From contig CAADYN010000030.1 in NCBI GenBank assembly GCA_900753285.1, positions 1 through 19,826 of the forward strand: 19,826 nucleotides of DNA, written 5' to 3'. A program made the translations under genes and the position numbers. Of the stretch, positions 1 to 6,697 are shown piece by piece. The stretch is from Clostridia bacterium (GTDB lineage Bacteria; Bacillota; Clostridia; Oscillospirales; CAG-272). Positions within the stretch are counted from its first letter, which is position 1; every line of letters begins with the position of its first letter. Below the pieces are notes generated by a model. The model searched no databases. It was given only the letters and a program-made list of their open reading frames with translations, and was not told where the DNA came from.

Positions 1-1
1 G

Positions 2-1315
2 GAGCCGCTCAGACATTACGCCGAGGTGCATCTCATGCTTGAGCCGGGCGAGCGTGGCAGCGGACTTGTGTTTGCGTCGGATTGCAGCGAGAATCTCCTT
101 GACATAAACTGGCAGAGGCTAATCCTCACCCACCTTGAAGAGAAAACGCACCTCGGAGTTATGACAGGCTCTCCCATAACCGACATGAAAATAACTCTCG
201 TCAGCGGAAGAGCGCACCTCAAGCACACACAGGGCGGGGATTTCCGTGAAGCAACCTACCGCGCGCTGAGACAGGGACTTATGACCCTCCGAGAAAGAGG
301 AAAAACCGTACTGCTCGAGCCGTATTATTCCTTTGCATTGGAGCTGCCGGGAGAGTATGTCGGTCGCGCGATATCGGACATCACCGCAAAATACGGCACG
401 ATAGACGAGCATGAAGCAAACGAGGATTTTTCACTTCTGCGCGGAACCGTTCCCGTGTCGGAGATGGGAGACTACGCAAACGAGGTCGCGGCGTACACTC
501 ACGGCAAGGGAAGACTGTCGGTGTTTGTCGACGGATACTACCCATGCCACAACACGGACGAGATAGTCAGCGAATATAACTACGACCCCACGGCGGACAT
601 AGACAACACACCCGACAGCGTTTTCTGTTCGCACGGAGCGGGATTCATTGTGCCGTGGTATGACGCGCCGTCGTATATGCACCTCGAGATGCGAAAAACC
701 TTGTCAAGTGACGATTCTCCAGCGCCCGTGCCGAGAGTGATAGAGAGCAATATCGACATAGACGAGCGTGAGCTTGAAGCCATAATGGAGCGTGAGTTCG
801 GACCCATACGCCGCCCCGTTTACTCCGACCCGAAAAAGCCCGTGGTGGTGAACGAACGACCGAAGAAGAAAAAACGCTCGCTGTATATAATCGACGGGTA
901 CAACGTGATTTTTGCGTGGGACGAGCTGTCGGCTATAGCGAAATTCGACCTTGAAGACTCGCGCGTGCAGCTGTGCTCCATTCTCGCGAACTATAAGGCT
1001 TTCACGGGACGGGATATCGTGCTCGTGTTTGACGCGTACAACGTGAAAGGCGCGGTAAGACGTAAGACGGACTATAAAGGCGTTACGGTAGTCTACACGA
1101 AGGAGGGCGAGCTTGGCGACACATATATAGAAAAGCTGGTCTATGAGATAGGCGAGGACTATTCCGTGAGAGTAGTTACGTCGGACGGACTTATTCAGCT
1201 GCAGGCTCTGCGTTCCGGTGTGCTCAGGATGTCGGCAAGGGAATTCCGCGAGGAGGTTTTGGAGAACGACGCAGAGATTGAGAAAATACTGAAAAAGCTA
1301 CGAGAAAAGAAATAA
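2..1315 (+). CDS. TetM/EF-G-like translation factor with C-terminal NYN domain (5' truncated)
   Basis: The frame is open from base 2, so the true start and the GTPase domain lie outside the window; an internal ATG at 26 is not the start. The first ~200 visible residues resemble domains IV-V of ribosomal-protection proteins and EF-G (for example EPLRHYAEVHLMLEPGERGSG and LLEPYYSFALELPGEYVGRAI, each quoted at domain IV/V hallmarks). After a basic, proline-rich linker (RPKKKKR) comes a YacP-like NYN domain at about residues 290-430: IDGYNVI, VLVFDAY, TKEGELGDTYIEKL and VVTSDG supply the acidic residues typical of this PIN-like nuclease fold. Family knowledge: such Clostridia proteins pair a ribosome-binding GTPase with a putative RNase, and they are often automatically named tetracycline resistance proteins. 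Resistance itself cannot be claimed. Fusion confident; function inferred. Confidence 0.85.
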   Translation, partial: EPLRHYAEVHLMLEPGERGSGLVFASDCSENLLDINWQRLILTHLEEKTHLGVMTGSPITDMKITLVSGRAHLKHTQGGDFREATYRALRQGLMTLRERGKTVLLEPYYSFALELPGEYVGRAISDITAKYGTIDEHEANEDFSLLRGTVPVSEMGDYANEVAAYTHGKGRLSVFVDGYYPCHNTDEIVSEYNYDPTADIDNTPDSVFCSHGAGFIVPWYDAPSYMHLEMRKTLSSDDSPAPVPRVIESNIDIDERELEAIMEREFGPIRRPVYSDPKKPVVVNERPKKKKRSLYIIDGYNVIFAWDELSAIAKFDLEDSRVQLCSILANYKAFTGRDIVLVFDAYNVKGAVRRKTDYKGVTVVYTKEGELGDTYIEKLVYEIGEDYSVRVVTSDGLIQLQALRSGVLRMSAREFREEVLENDAEIEKILKKLREKK

Positions 1316-1332
1316 CAGAAGACAAACAAAAC

Positions 1333-1381
1333 AAACCCCGCAGGCATATACTGTACCGTAACAGAATGCACGCGAGGTTTT
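1333..1381 (+). terminator. Weak terminator-like hairpin covering the amidase ribosome binding site
   Basis: AAACCCCGC at 1333-1341 can pair with GCGAGGTTT at 1372-1380 (one mismatch), followed by TTATT. It could end the upstream gene's transcript. The 3' arm contains GAGG (1374-1377), the ribosome binding site for the ATG at 1385, so the fold would also hide that site. The loop is 30 nt, which weakens the case. Confidence 0.35.
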
Positions 1382-1384
1382 ATT

Positions 1385-1918
1385 ATGCTTATCGAGAGAA
1401 GATATAACCGCGAAAGAGCCGTCGAATATGCGCGAAGATGGGCGTTCAGCCGCAGTCCGCTGTTCGAGAGCTATAACGGAATCGGCGGGGACTGCACAAA
1501 TTTCGTCTCACAGTGTGTCTATGCCGGAAGCTGCGTCATGAACTACACGAGGGATTTCGGATGGTACTATTCCTCCCCCGTAAATCGTGCGCCTGCATGG
1601 ACGGGAGTGGAGTTTTTCTACAACTTCATGACGGCAAACGAGGGCGTAGGTCCGTATATGAGCGACACATACCCCGGCGGCTTGGAGCTTGGAGACGTGA
1701 TTCAGCTCGGCAACACGGATGGGGACTTTTATCACACGCTGATTATAGTCGGATTTTTGCCGGATGATTATCTTGTGTCCGCTCACTCAAACGATGTGTT
1801 CAACCGCCCGTTGTCGACCTACGAATACGACAGAATAAGGTATCTCCACGTCGAGGGAGTGAGAGCCGATTACCCGATAGACTGCTTTGACGGATTCATA
1901 AACGGGGAGAGAATATGA
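1385..1918 (+). CDS. Amidase_6-domain protein (putative NlpC/P60-like amidase)
   Basis: 177 aa. It matches the 'putative amidase domain' (Amidase_6) seen in Clostridia and Bacilli: N-terminal YNRERAVEYARRWA, then GGDCTNFVSQC with the probable nucleophile Cys37, GDVIQLG, and FYHTLIIVG with His117, followed by a second His134 in VSAHSND. This Cys-then-His order is that of papain-like CHAP/NlpC peptidases. No signal peptide or membrane segment is visible, so it is either cytoplasmic or exported without a recognisable leader; many relatives carry one. GAGG seven bases upstream supports the ATG at 1385. It starts 69 bases after the preceding gene with no separate promoter recognised. The substrate is unknown; a cell-wall peptide is a guess from the fold. 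Confidence 0.8.
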   Translation: MLIERRYNRERAVEYARRWAFSRSPLFESYNGIGGDCTNFVSQCVYAGSCVMNYTRDFGWYYSSPVNRAPAWTGVEFFYNFMTANEGVGPYMSDTYPGGLELGDVIQLGNTDGDFYHTLIIVGFLPDDYLVSAHSNDVFNRPLSTYEYDRIRYLHVEGVRADYPIDCFDGFINGERI

Positions 1919-1926
1919 CTTTACCG

Positions 1927-1955
1927 TTGACAAATGTCGCGTTTTGTGGTATAGT
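1927..1955 (+). promoter_or_regulatory. Sigma-A promoter for the GNAT gene
   Basis: TTGACA (1927-1932), 17-bp spacer, TATAGT (1950-1955). Expected start of transcription is near 1962, giving a ~120-nt leader before the ATG at 2083. Confidence 0.75.
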
Positions 1956-1965
1956 CTTAGGAAGC

Positions 1966-2042
1966 CTCTGATTTAAGGTTATTTTTGCAATAAAAGCCCC
2001 TATATTTTAGTCTTTTATCGCAAAAATCCGATTTATTCAGAG
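1966..2042 (+). repeat. Long imperfect palindrome in the GNAT leader
   Basis: Two 31-base arms (1966-1996 and 2012-2042) match as inverted copies at 24 of 31 positions, around a 15-base loop. The inner 16 bases (ATTTTTGCAATAAAAG against its partner) pair fully apart from one G-U, and the outer CTCTGA/TCAGAG pairs perfectly. Weaker similarity extends outward to about 1956-2051. No U-tract follows, so it is not a simple terminator. It may be a structured 5' leader or a small palindromic repeat element. Confidence 0.7.
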
Positions 2043-2082
2043 TATCCTTAGAACACATATTACAAAGCAGCGAGGAATTTAA

Positions 2083-2616
2083 ATGGAGATAAGATACGAA
2101 AGACTGAACCGCAGCAATTTCTACGAGCATTCGCTTGACAGCTTCATCCGCCGACAGACAGTGCATGAGACGTGGCAGCATACGGACGAGGGATTAAAGC
2201 TTCTGCCGAAAGAATATGTGGAGTCGTGGTCGGTAGAGGAATGCCGCGAAATAGCGAGGGATATAATGCTGCACATGGAGGACGACCAGAGCGCGTTCGG
2301 TGCGTTTGTGGGAGATGAGCTTGTCGGATTTGTCACGGTGTCGCACAACATTTTCGGAAAGAGCGCGAAATACGCCGAGCTTGTGTGCTTTCAGGTGTCG
2401 GAGCCGTACAGACATCACGGAATCGGACGGCAGCTGTTCAGTCTCGCGAGGGAAGAGGCAAAGAAGATAGGCGCGGAGAAGCTGTACATATCGGCGTGCT
2501 CGGCAAAGGAGACGCAGGCGGCGTACAAAGCCCTCGGATGCACTCTCGCGGAGGAGATAAACGAGCAGCTTGCCGAGGAAGAACCGTGCGATATCCAGCT
2601 TGAATTGGCGCTGTGA
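2083..2616 (+). CDS. GNAT family N-acetyltransferase
   Basis: 177 aa, the usual length for a single GNAT domain. Motif A, the acetyl-CoA pyrophosphate-binding loop, is seen as VSEPYRHHGIGRQLF (about residues 105-119, R-H-H-G-I-G). It is preceded by the strand AELVCFQV and followed by the AREEAKKIGAEKLYISA segment and the YKALGC motif-B region. The N-terminal ~70 residues are rich in acidic and aromatic residues and give no substrate clue. GAGG seven bases before the ATG decides the start. The gene has its own promoter (1927-1955) and a strong terminator directly after it, so it is probably monocistronic. The acceptor (small amine, aminoglycoside or protein N-terminus) is not readable from sequence. 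Confidence 0.88.
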   Translation: MEIRYERLNRSNFYEHSLDSFIRRQTVHETWQHTDEGLKLLPKEYVESWSVEECREIARDIMLHMEDDQSAFGAFVGDELVGFVTVSHNIFGKSAKYAELVCFQVSEPYRHHGIGRQLFSLAREEAKKIGAEKLYISACSAKETQAAYKALGCTLAEEINEQLAEEEPCDIQLELAL

Positions 2617-2628
2617 ACGAAATTAAGT

Positions 2629-2692
2629 AAAGCCTGCGAATGACTGCGGGGATTGGGAGCTTATCTCAAACCGCACGTCGGCAGGCTTTTTT
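2629..2692 (+). terminator. Intrinsic terminator after the GNAT gene
   Basis: AAAGCCTGC (2629-2637) pairs with GCAGGCTTT (2681-2689). An inner TGCGG/CCGCA stem extends the helix, and six T residues (2687-2692) follow. Confidence 0.85.
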
Positions 2693-2731
2693 CTATGTAA
2701 TAACATTTCTCGCGATAATTCACGGAAACGG

Positions 2732-2768
2732 TTGACATATCCGCGGTATTATGCTGCAATCAGCATAA
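2732..2768 (+). promoter_or_regulatory. Methyltransferase-operon promoter with a 20-bp palindromic operator
   Basis: A perfect -35 TTGACA (2732-2737) is followed after 17 bp by a poor -10, TGCAAT (2755-2760). The -10 lies inside a perfect inverted repeat, TTATGCTG-CAAT-CAGCATAA (2749-2768). A third half-site, TTATGCG, occurs at 2794-2800. A consensus -35 with a weak, palindrome-covered -10 suggests regulated rather than constitutive expression; no regulator gene is adjacent. Confidence 0.6.
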
Positions 2769-2818
2769 AGATATATCAAATATGACATACAGTTTATGCG
2801 GAAAGAAAGGACATTATC

Positions 2819-3454
2819 ATGGGAATTTGTGATACCATATCCGAAAAAGTACAGGGCGGACGCGCAAAGGAAGTCGTCGCTCTCATAAATCAGGCGCTTG
2901 AAGAGGGAATAGCTCACGACACGATACTCACCGAAGGACTTATCACCGGCATGAATATTATCGGTCAGAAGTTCAAGAACAATGAGGTTTTCGTGCCTGA
3001 GATTCTCGTAGCCGCACGCGCGATGAACAAAGGACTTCAGACCCTTAAACCTCTCCTCGCAAAAGAAGGCATTGAACCCATAGGAAAGGCCGTAATCTGC
3101 ACGGTAAAGGGAGATATGCACGACATAGGCAAAAACCTTGTAAAAATCATGATAGAAGGACAGGGAATAGAGTGCATCGACCTCGGAGTTGACGTGGATC
3201 CCGCCCGCGTAGTTGAAGCCGTAAGGGAAAGCGGCGCGCAGATTGTATGCTTATCCGCTCTTCTCACAACCACAATGTATGGTCAGAAGGACGTTATAGA
3301 CGCGCTCAAAGAAGCAGGACTTCGCGACAAGGTCAAGGTAATGGTAGGAGGCGCACCCGTAACTCAGGCTTTCGCAGATGAAATAGGCGCGGACTGCTAT
3401 ACCCTCGACGCTGCCTCCGCTGCACAAGCCGCAAGAAAGCTCCTCGGAAAATAA
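2819..3454 (+). CDS. Corrinoid (cobalamin-binding) methyltransferase protein, MtbC/MtmC/MtaC type
   Basis: 211 aa, the usual length for a two-domain corrinoid shuttle protein. The N-terminal four-helix cap (about residues 1-88) contains the characteristic LITGMNIIGQKFKNNEVFVPEI-type segment. The C-terminal Rossmann-like B12 domain carries GDMHDIGKNLV, where His101 should be the lower cobalt ligand (D-x-H-x-x-G), then a SALLTTT segment and GGAPVTQAFADEIGAD, which encloses the dimethylbenzimidazole tail. It would carry the methyl group on cobalt between a substrate-specific methyltransferase and an acceptor methyltransferase in the cytoplasm. It is first in the operon, with AAAGGA seven bases before the ATG. 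The cognate substrate is given by the partner methyltransferases and is unknown here. Confidence 0.93.
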   Translation: MGICDTISEKVQGGRAKEVVALINQALEEGIAHDTILTEGLITGMNIIGQKFKNNEVFVPEILVAARAMNKGLQTLKPLLAKEGIEPIGKAVICTVKGDMHDIGKNLVKIMIEGQGIECIDLGVDVDPARVVEAVRESGAQIVCLSALLTTTMYGQKDVIDALKEAGLRDKVKVMVGGAPVTQAFADEIGADCYTLDAASAAQAARKLLGK

Positions 3455-3475
3455 TCGAGAATAAAGGAGAAAAAT

Positions 3476-4474
3476 ATGTCTTATCCCAAATGGATTGATA
3501 AACTGCCGTCCGAGCACAAGCCTATGCCGATTCTGTCCTTCCCCTCCGCGCCTCTCATGGGTGTAAGCGTATATGCACTCACTCACGACGCGGATATACA
3601 GGCAAACGGTATCGTTCGGGTAGCGCAGGAGACAAACGCAGCCGCAGCCGTTACAATGATGGACCTCTCCCTTGAAGCTGAGGCGTTCGGATGCACACTG
3701 CACACATCGGAAAACGAAGTTCCCACAGTAGTCGGCGCGCTTGTTACCGATGAAGACGAAGCGGACGAGCTTGAAATACCGCAGGTAGGAGACGCCCGCA
3801 CAGGTCTTTACATAGAAGCCGCGAAAAAAGCAAAGTCGAGAATAACAGACCGTCCTGTTCTTGCGGGAGTGATAGGTCCGTTTTCCCTTGCGGGACGACT
3901 TATGGATGTGACGGAAGCTCTCGCCAACTGCATATGCGACCCCGACTTTGTCCATGCGGTCATGAGAAAAACTACGCCGTTCCTTATAGAATACGCGAAA
4001 GCATACAAAGCCGCCGGTCTTGACGGTATCGTTATGGCGGAACCCTTGTCGGGACTTCTTTCTCCCGCGCTTGAGGAGGAGTTTTCCGCACCGTACTGCA
4101 AGGAGCTTATAGACGCGGTACAGGACGAGAGCTTTGCCGTGATATACCACAACTGCGGTCCGAACACACCCAAAATGACGGATTCACTCTCGTCTCTCGG
4201 AGCGTCGGCTTATCACTTCGGAGACGCTGTGCAGCTTGAAGAAATACTCGATAAAATGCCCGCCGACCGCGTTGTTATGGGAAACATCTCCCCGTCAAAG
4301 CAGTTCCTCGGAGGTACACCGGACAGCATGGCTCAGGCGGTAAAGGAGCTTCTCGAAAAATGCGCGGGACATAAGAATTTCCTGCTCTCGTCAGGCTGCG
4401 ATATTCCGCCGAAATCCTCATGGGACAACATAAGAGCATTTTTCCGCGCGTCCGAAGAGTTCTATGCGGAGTGA
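3476..4474 (+). CDS. UroD-fold zinc methyltransferase (MtaA/MtbA/CmuC-like)
   Basis: 332 aa. The TIM-barrel uroporphyrinogen-decarboxylase superfamily is recognised from GPFSLAGRLMDVTEAL, AGLDGIVMAEPLSGLLSP and VVMGNISPSKQFLGGTPDSM. It carries the zinc-thiolate signature of methylcobamide:thiol methyltransferases: His225-x-Cys227 (YHNCGPNTPK), then Cys308 (SSGCDIPP). It would transfer a methyl group between the corrinoid protein and a zinc-bound thiol or related acceptor. In methanogens this is coenzyme M; bacteria normally lack that cofactor, so the acceptor here is uncertain. The start has an excellent AAAGGAG site and lies 21 bases after the corrinoid gene, so the two are co-transcribed. 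True heme-pathway HemE is unlikely, because the Zn triad is present and the context is corrinoid. Confidence 0.88.
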   Translation: MSYPKWIDKLPSEHKPMPILSFPSAPLMGVSVYALTHDADIQANGIVRVAQETNAAAAVTMMDLSLEAEAFGCTLHTSENEVPTVVGALVTDEDEADELEIPQVGDARTGLYIEAAKKAKSRITDRPVLAGVIGPFSLAGRLMDVTEALANCICDPDFVHAVMRKTTPFLIEYAKAYKAAGLDGIVMAEPLSGLLSPALEEEFSAPYCKELIDAVQDESFAVIYHNCGPNTPKMTDSLSSLGASAYHFGDAVQLEEILDKMPADRVVMGNISPSKQFLGGTPDSMAQAVKELLEKCAGHKNFLLSSGCDIPPKSSWDNIRAFFRASEEFYAE

Positions 4475-4486
4475 GGGAGCAGTGCT

Positions 4487-5548
4487 ATGAGTAAAATTCC
4501 CGAAATGACAGCTTCCGAAAGATTTAAAGCATACCTTTCCGGCAAAGAAGTGGATCGCGCTCCCGCAGTTGAATGGGCTCCGTGGTGGCACCTTACCGTG
4601 AACCGCTGGCTTGAAGACGGACTTCCCCGTGACGCCGCAGGATATGAGCAGCTTCAGGGATATTTCGGACTGGACAAATGCCTACAGACAAGCGTGACCG
4701 CGAAAACAGGAGCTACGCCGAATCCTCCCACATACGGACTTGGTATTATGGACGACGAGGACGACTACGAGACAAAAGTAAAACCAACGCTGTTCCCGTC
4801 TCCCGAATCGGTTATATCGGAAGAGCATTACAGCTTTTTGAAAACCACTCACGAGCGCGGCGACACTCTTCACTTCTTCACGGTGGAAGGCTTTTTCTGG
4901 TATCCGCGCACACTGTTCGGCATAGAAAACCACCTCTACAGCTTCTACGACTATCCCGAGCTGTACAAGCAGATGTGTGATGAGTACGCGGACTGGCTTG
5001 TCGAGCTGTTCAGATACGTTTTCTCAAAATTCCGCTTTGACTTCATGAGCTTTGCGTAGGATATGAGCTACAACAACGGTCCTATGATATCGAAGGCTCT
5101 GTTTGACGAATTCCTCGCGCCGTTTTATAAAAAGGTCATCACGGTGATACATGAGTACGGCGTTCCCGTGTTTATTGATTCCGACGGAGATATCACGATG
5201 GCTGTCGACTGGTACGCCTCTGTGGGAGCTGACGGAATGTTCCCGCTCGAGAGACAGGCAGGAGTTGACGTTTCGCTCTACCTTGACAAACAGCCGGACA
5301 TGGCGTTCCTCGGTCACTTTGACAAGATGTGCATGAAGTTCGGCGATGAAGCGATGAGAAACGAGTTTGAGAGAATACTCCCGAGTATGCGCCGCGGCAA
5401 GTTCATCCCCTCCGTTGACCACCAGACGCCGCCCGACGTTCCGCTCGATTACTACAAGATTTATGTAAAGCTGCTGAAGGAATACGCCGCAAAGGTAACG
5501 CACAGCGATGGAAAAATCACTCCCTGCCCTGTATTCCGCGAAAAGTGA
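4487..5548 (+). pseudogene. UroD-fold methyltransferase interrupted by one in-frame TAG
   Basis: One open frame of 353 codons is broken only by TAG at 5057-5059. The upstream part encodes 190 aa (4487-5056); the downstream part continues in the same frame from 5060. The joined product looks full length for COG0407 UroD-family proteins and aligns throughout with the next gene: RFDFMSFA-stop-DMSYNNGPMIS here against KFDFAHYWEDICFNSGPLIS there, so the TAG stands exactly where the neighbour has Glu (GAG). Later motifs such as SDGDITMAVDWYASVGADGMFP and FIPSVDHQTPPD are intact. GGGAG seven bases upstream fixes the start. A fresh G-to-T nonsense mutation, a sequencing error and UAG readthrough (for example pyrrolysine) all fit. 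An ATG follows the stop at 5063, but without a properly spaced ribosome binding site. Substrate unknown. Confidence 0.8.
5057..5059 (+). other. In-frame TAG replacing a conserved active-site Glu codon
   Basis: The codons read GCG-TAG-GAT here and TGG-GAG-GAT in the adjacent paralogue, a single-base difference. The equivalent residue is also Glu in the MtaA-like protein (MAEPLSG), so the position is conserved across all three UroD-fold proteins of the operon. Confidence 0.9.
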
Positions 5549-5565
5549 CAAGAAAGGACGATAAT

Positions 5566-6696
5566 ATGAGTATGACTAACCGCGAACGTGCGATGAATCT
5601 TTTGCACTTCAAGCCTGTCGACCGTGTTCCCGCCGTGCATTTCGGATACTGGCCGGAGCTTCTCACGGAATGGGCTGAGCAGGGAAAAATACCCGCGGAG
5701 CTTGCTGTGGGAAACTACGACGGCAGCCCGAAGGACATGGAGCTTGACAAGCTGATAGGATGGGACTTCAACTGGTTCCACACCGTCGGATGCAACAACG
5801 GACTGTATCCGGCATTTGAAACGAAGGTGCTTGAGGTTCTCCCCGACGGCACAAAGCGCGTACAAAACGGCGACGGACTTATCGAGAGGATTCACCCCGG
5901 CGTTGTCTCAATCCCGCAGGAGGACGATTATCTTCTGAAGGACAGAGAAGCCTTTGAAACTCTCTACCGCCCCCGTATGCAGTACAGTCCAGAACGCGTC
6001 GATATAGAATACTTCAAGCATTTCAACGAGAATGTCTACGATAAAATGGACGTTCCGCTCGGACTGAATCTCGGAAGCGTGCTCGGCAATATACGAAACA
6101 TCACGTCGGTCATCGGAATGAGCTACCTCATGTACGACGAGGACGAGGATTTGTTCGCGGATATTGTGGATACATACGCCGATATGCAGTACAAATGCGC
6201 CGAAGCCATCCTCGAGACGGGAGCGAAATTCGACTTTGCCCACTACTGGGAGGATATCTGCTTCAACAGCGGTCCGCTTATTTCACCCGACATATTCAAC
6301 GAGCTTTGCGCGAAGCACTACAAAAAGCGAAACGACCTCTGCCACAAGTACGGCATTGACGTGATATCTCTCGACTGCGACGGAGTGACCGAAAAGCTCC
6401 TCCCGACATGGTTTGAGAACGGCATTAACACAATGTTCCCGATAGAAATAGGCACGTGGGGAGACCAGTTTGAACCTGCGCGCAAGAAATACGGAAACGG
6501 AATGCTCGGCGTCGGCGGTATGGACAAAACAGCGCTGCGCAAGGATAAGGCTGCTGTCGACCGTGAGATAGAGCGTCTGACAAGGCTGACCTCCCTCGGC
6601 GGATTCATCCCATGCCCCGACCACAGACTTATGCCCGGAACAAAGTTTGAGCTTGTGCAGTATTACGCCGAAGAAATAAAGAAGATACGCATCTGA
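5566..6696 (+). CDS. UroD-fold corrinoid-dependent methyltransferase family protein
   Basis: 376 aa from the ATG at 5566. That start is preferred because AGAAAGGA (5551-5558) stands seven bases before it; a longer form from GTG 5545 overlaps the previous gene's stop and lacks a ribosome binding site. The UroD TIM barrel is indicated by RERAMNLLHFKPVDRVPAVHF, HYWEDICFNSGPLISP, DVISLDCDGVTEKLLP, GINTMFPIEIG and GGFIPCPDHRLMPG. It has no His-x-Cys...Cys zinc triad like the MtaA-like neighbour, so it is more likely a substrate-side methyltransferase or a specialised subunit. It is the intact paralogue of the preceding TAG-interrupted gene. Heme-pathway uroporphyrinogen decarboxylase is the alternative name that automated annotation would give; the operon argues against it. 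Confidence 0.85.
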   Translation: MSMTNRERAMNLLHFKPVDRVPAVHFGYWPELLTEWAEQGKIPAELAVGNYDGSPKDMELDKLIGWDFNWFHTVGCNNGLYPAFETKVLEVLPDGTKRVQNGDGLIERIHPGVVSIPQEDDYLLKDREAFETLYRPRMQYSPERVDIEYFKHFNENVYDKMDVPLGLNLGSVLGNIRNITSVIGMSYLMYDEDEDLFADIVDTYADMQYKCAEAILETGAKFDFAHYWEDICFNSGPLISPDIFNELCAKHYKKRNDLCHKYGIDVISLDCDGVTEKLLPTWFENGINTMFPIEIGTWGDQFEPARKKYGNGMLGVGGMDKTALRKDKAAVDREIERLTRLTSLGGFIPCPDHRLMPGTKFELVQYYAEEIKKIRI

Positions 6697-6697
6697 A

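Noticed and set aside
3251..4150. A 299-codon - strand ORF
   Set aside because: It is antisense to the corrinoid and MtaA-like genes, both of which have clear domain motifs.
5063..5548. An independent gene starting at ATG 5063
   Set aside because: It is in frame with the upstream half, begins mid-domain, and the only AGGA is one base from the ATG, too close to serve.
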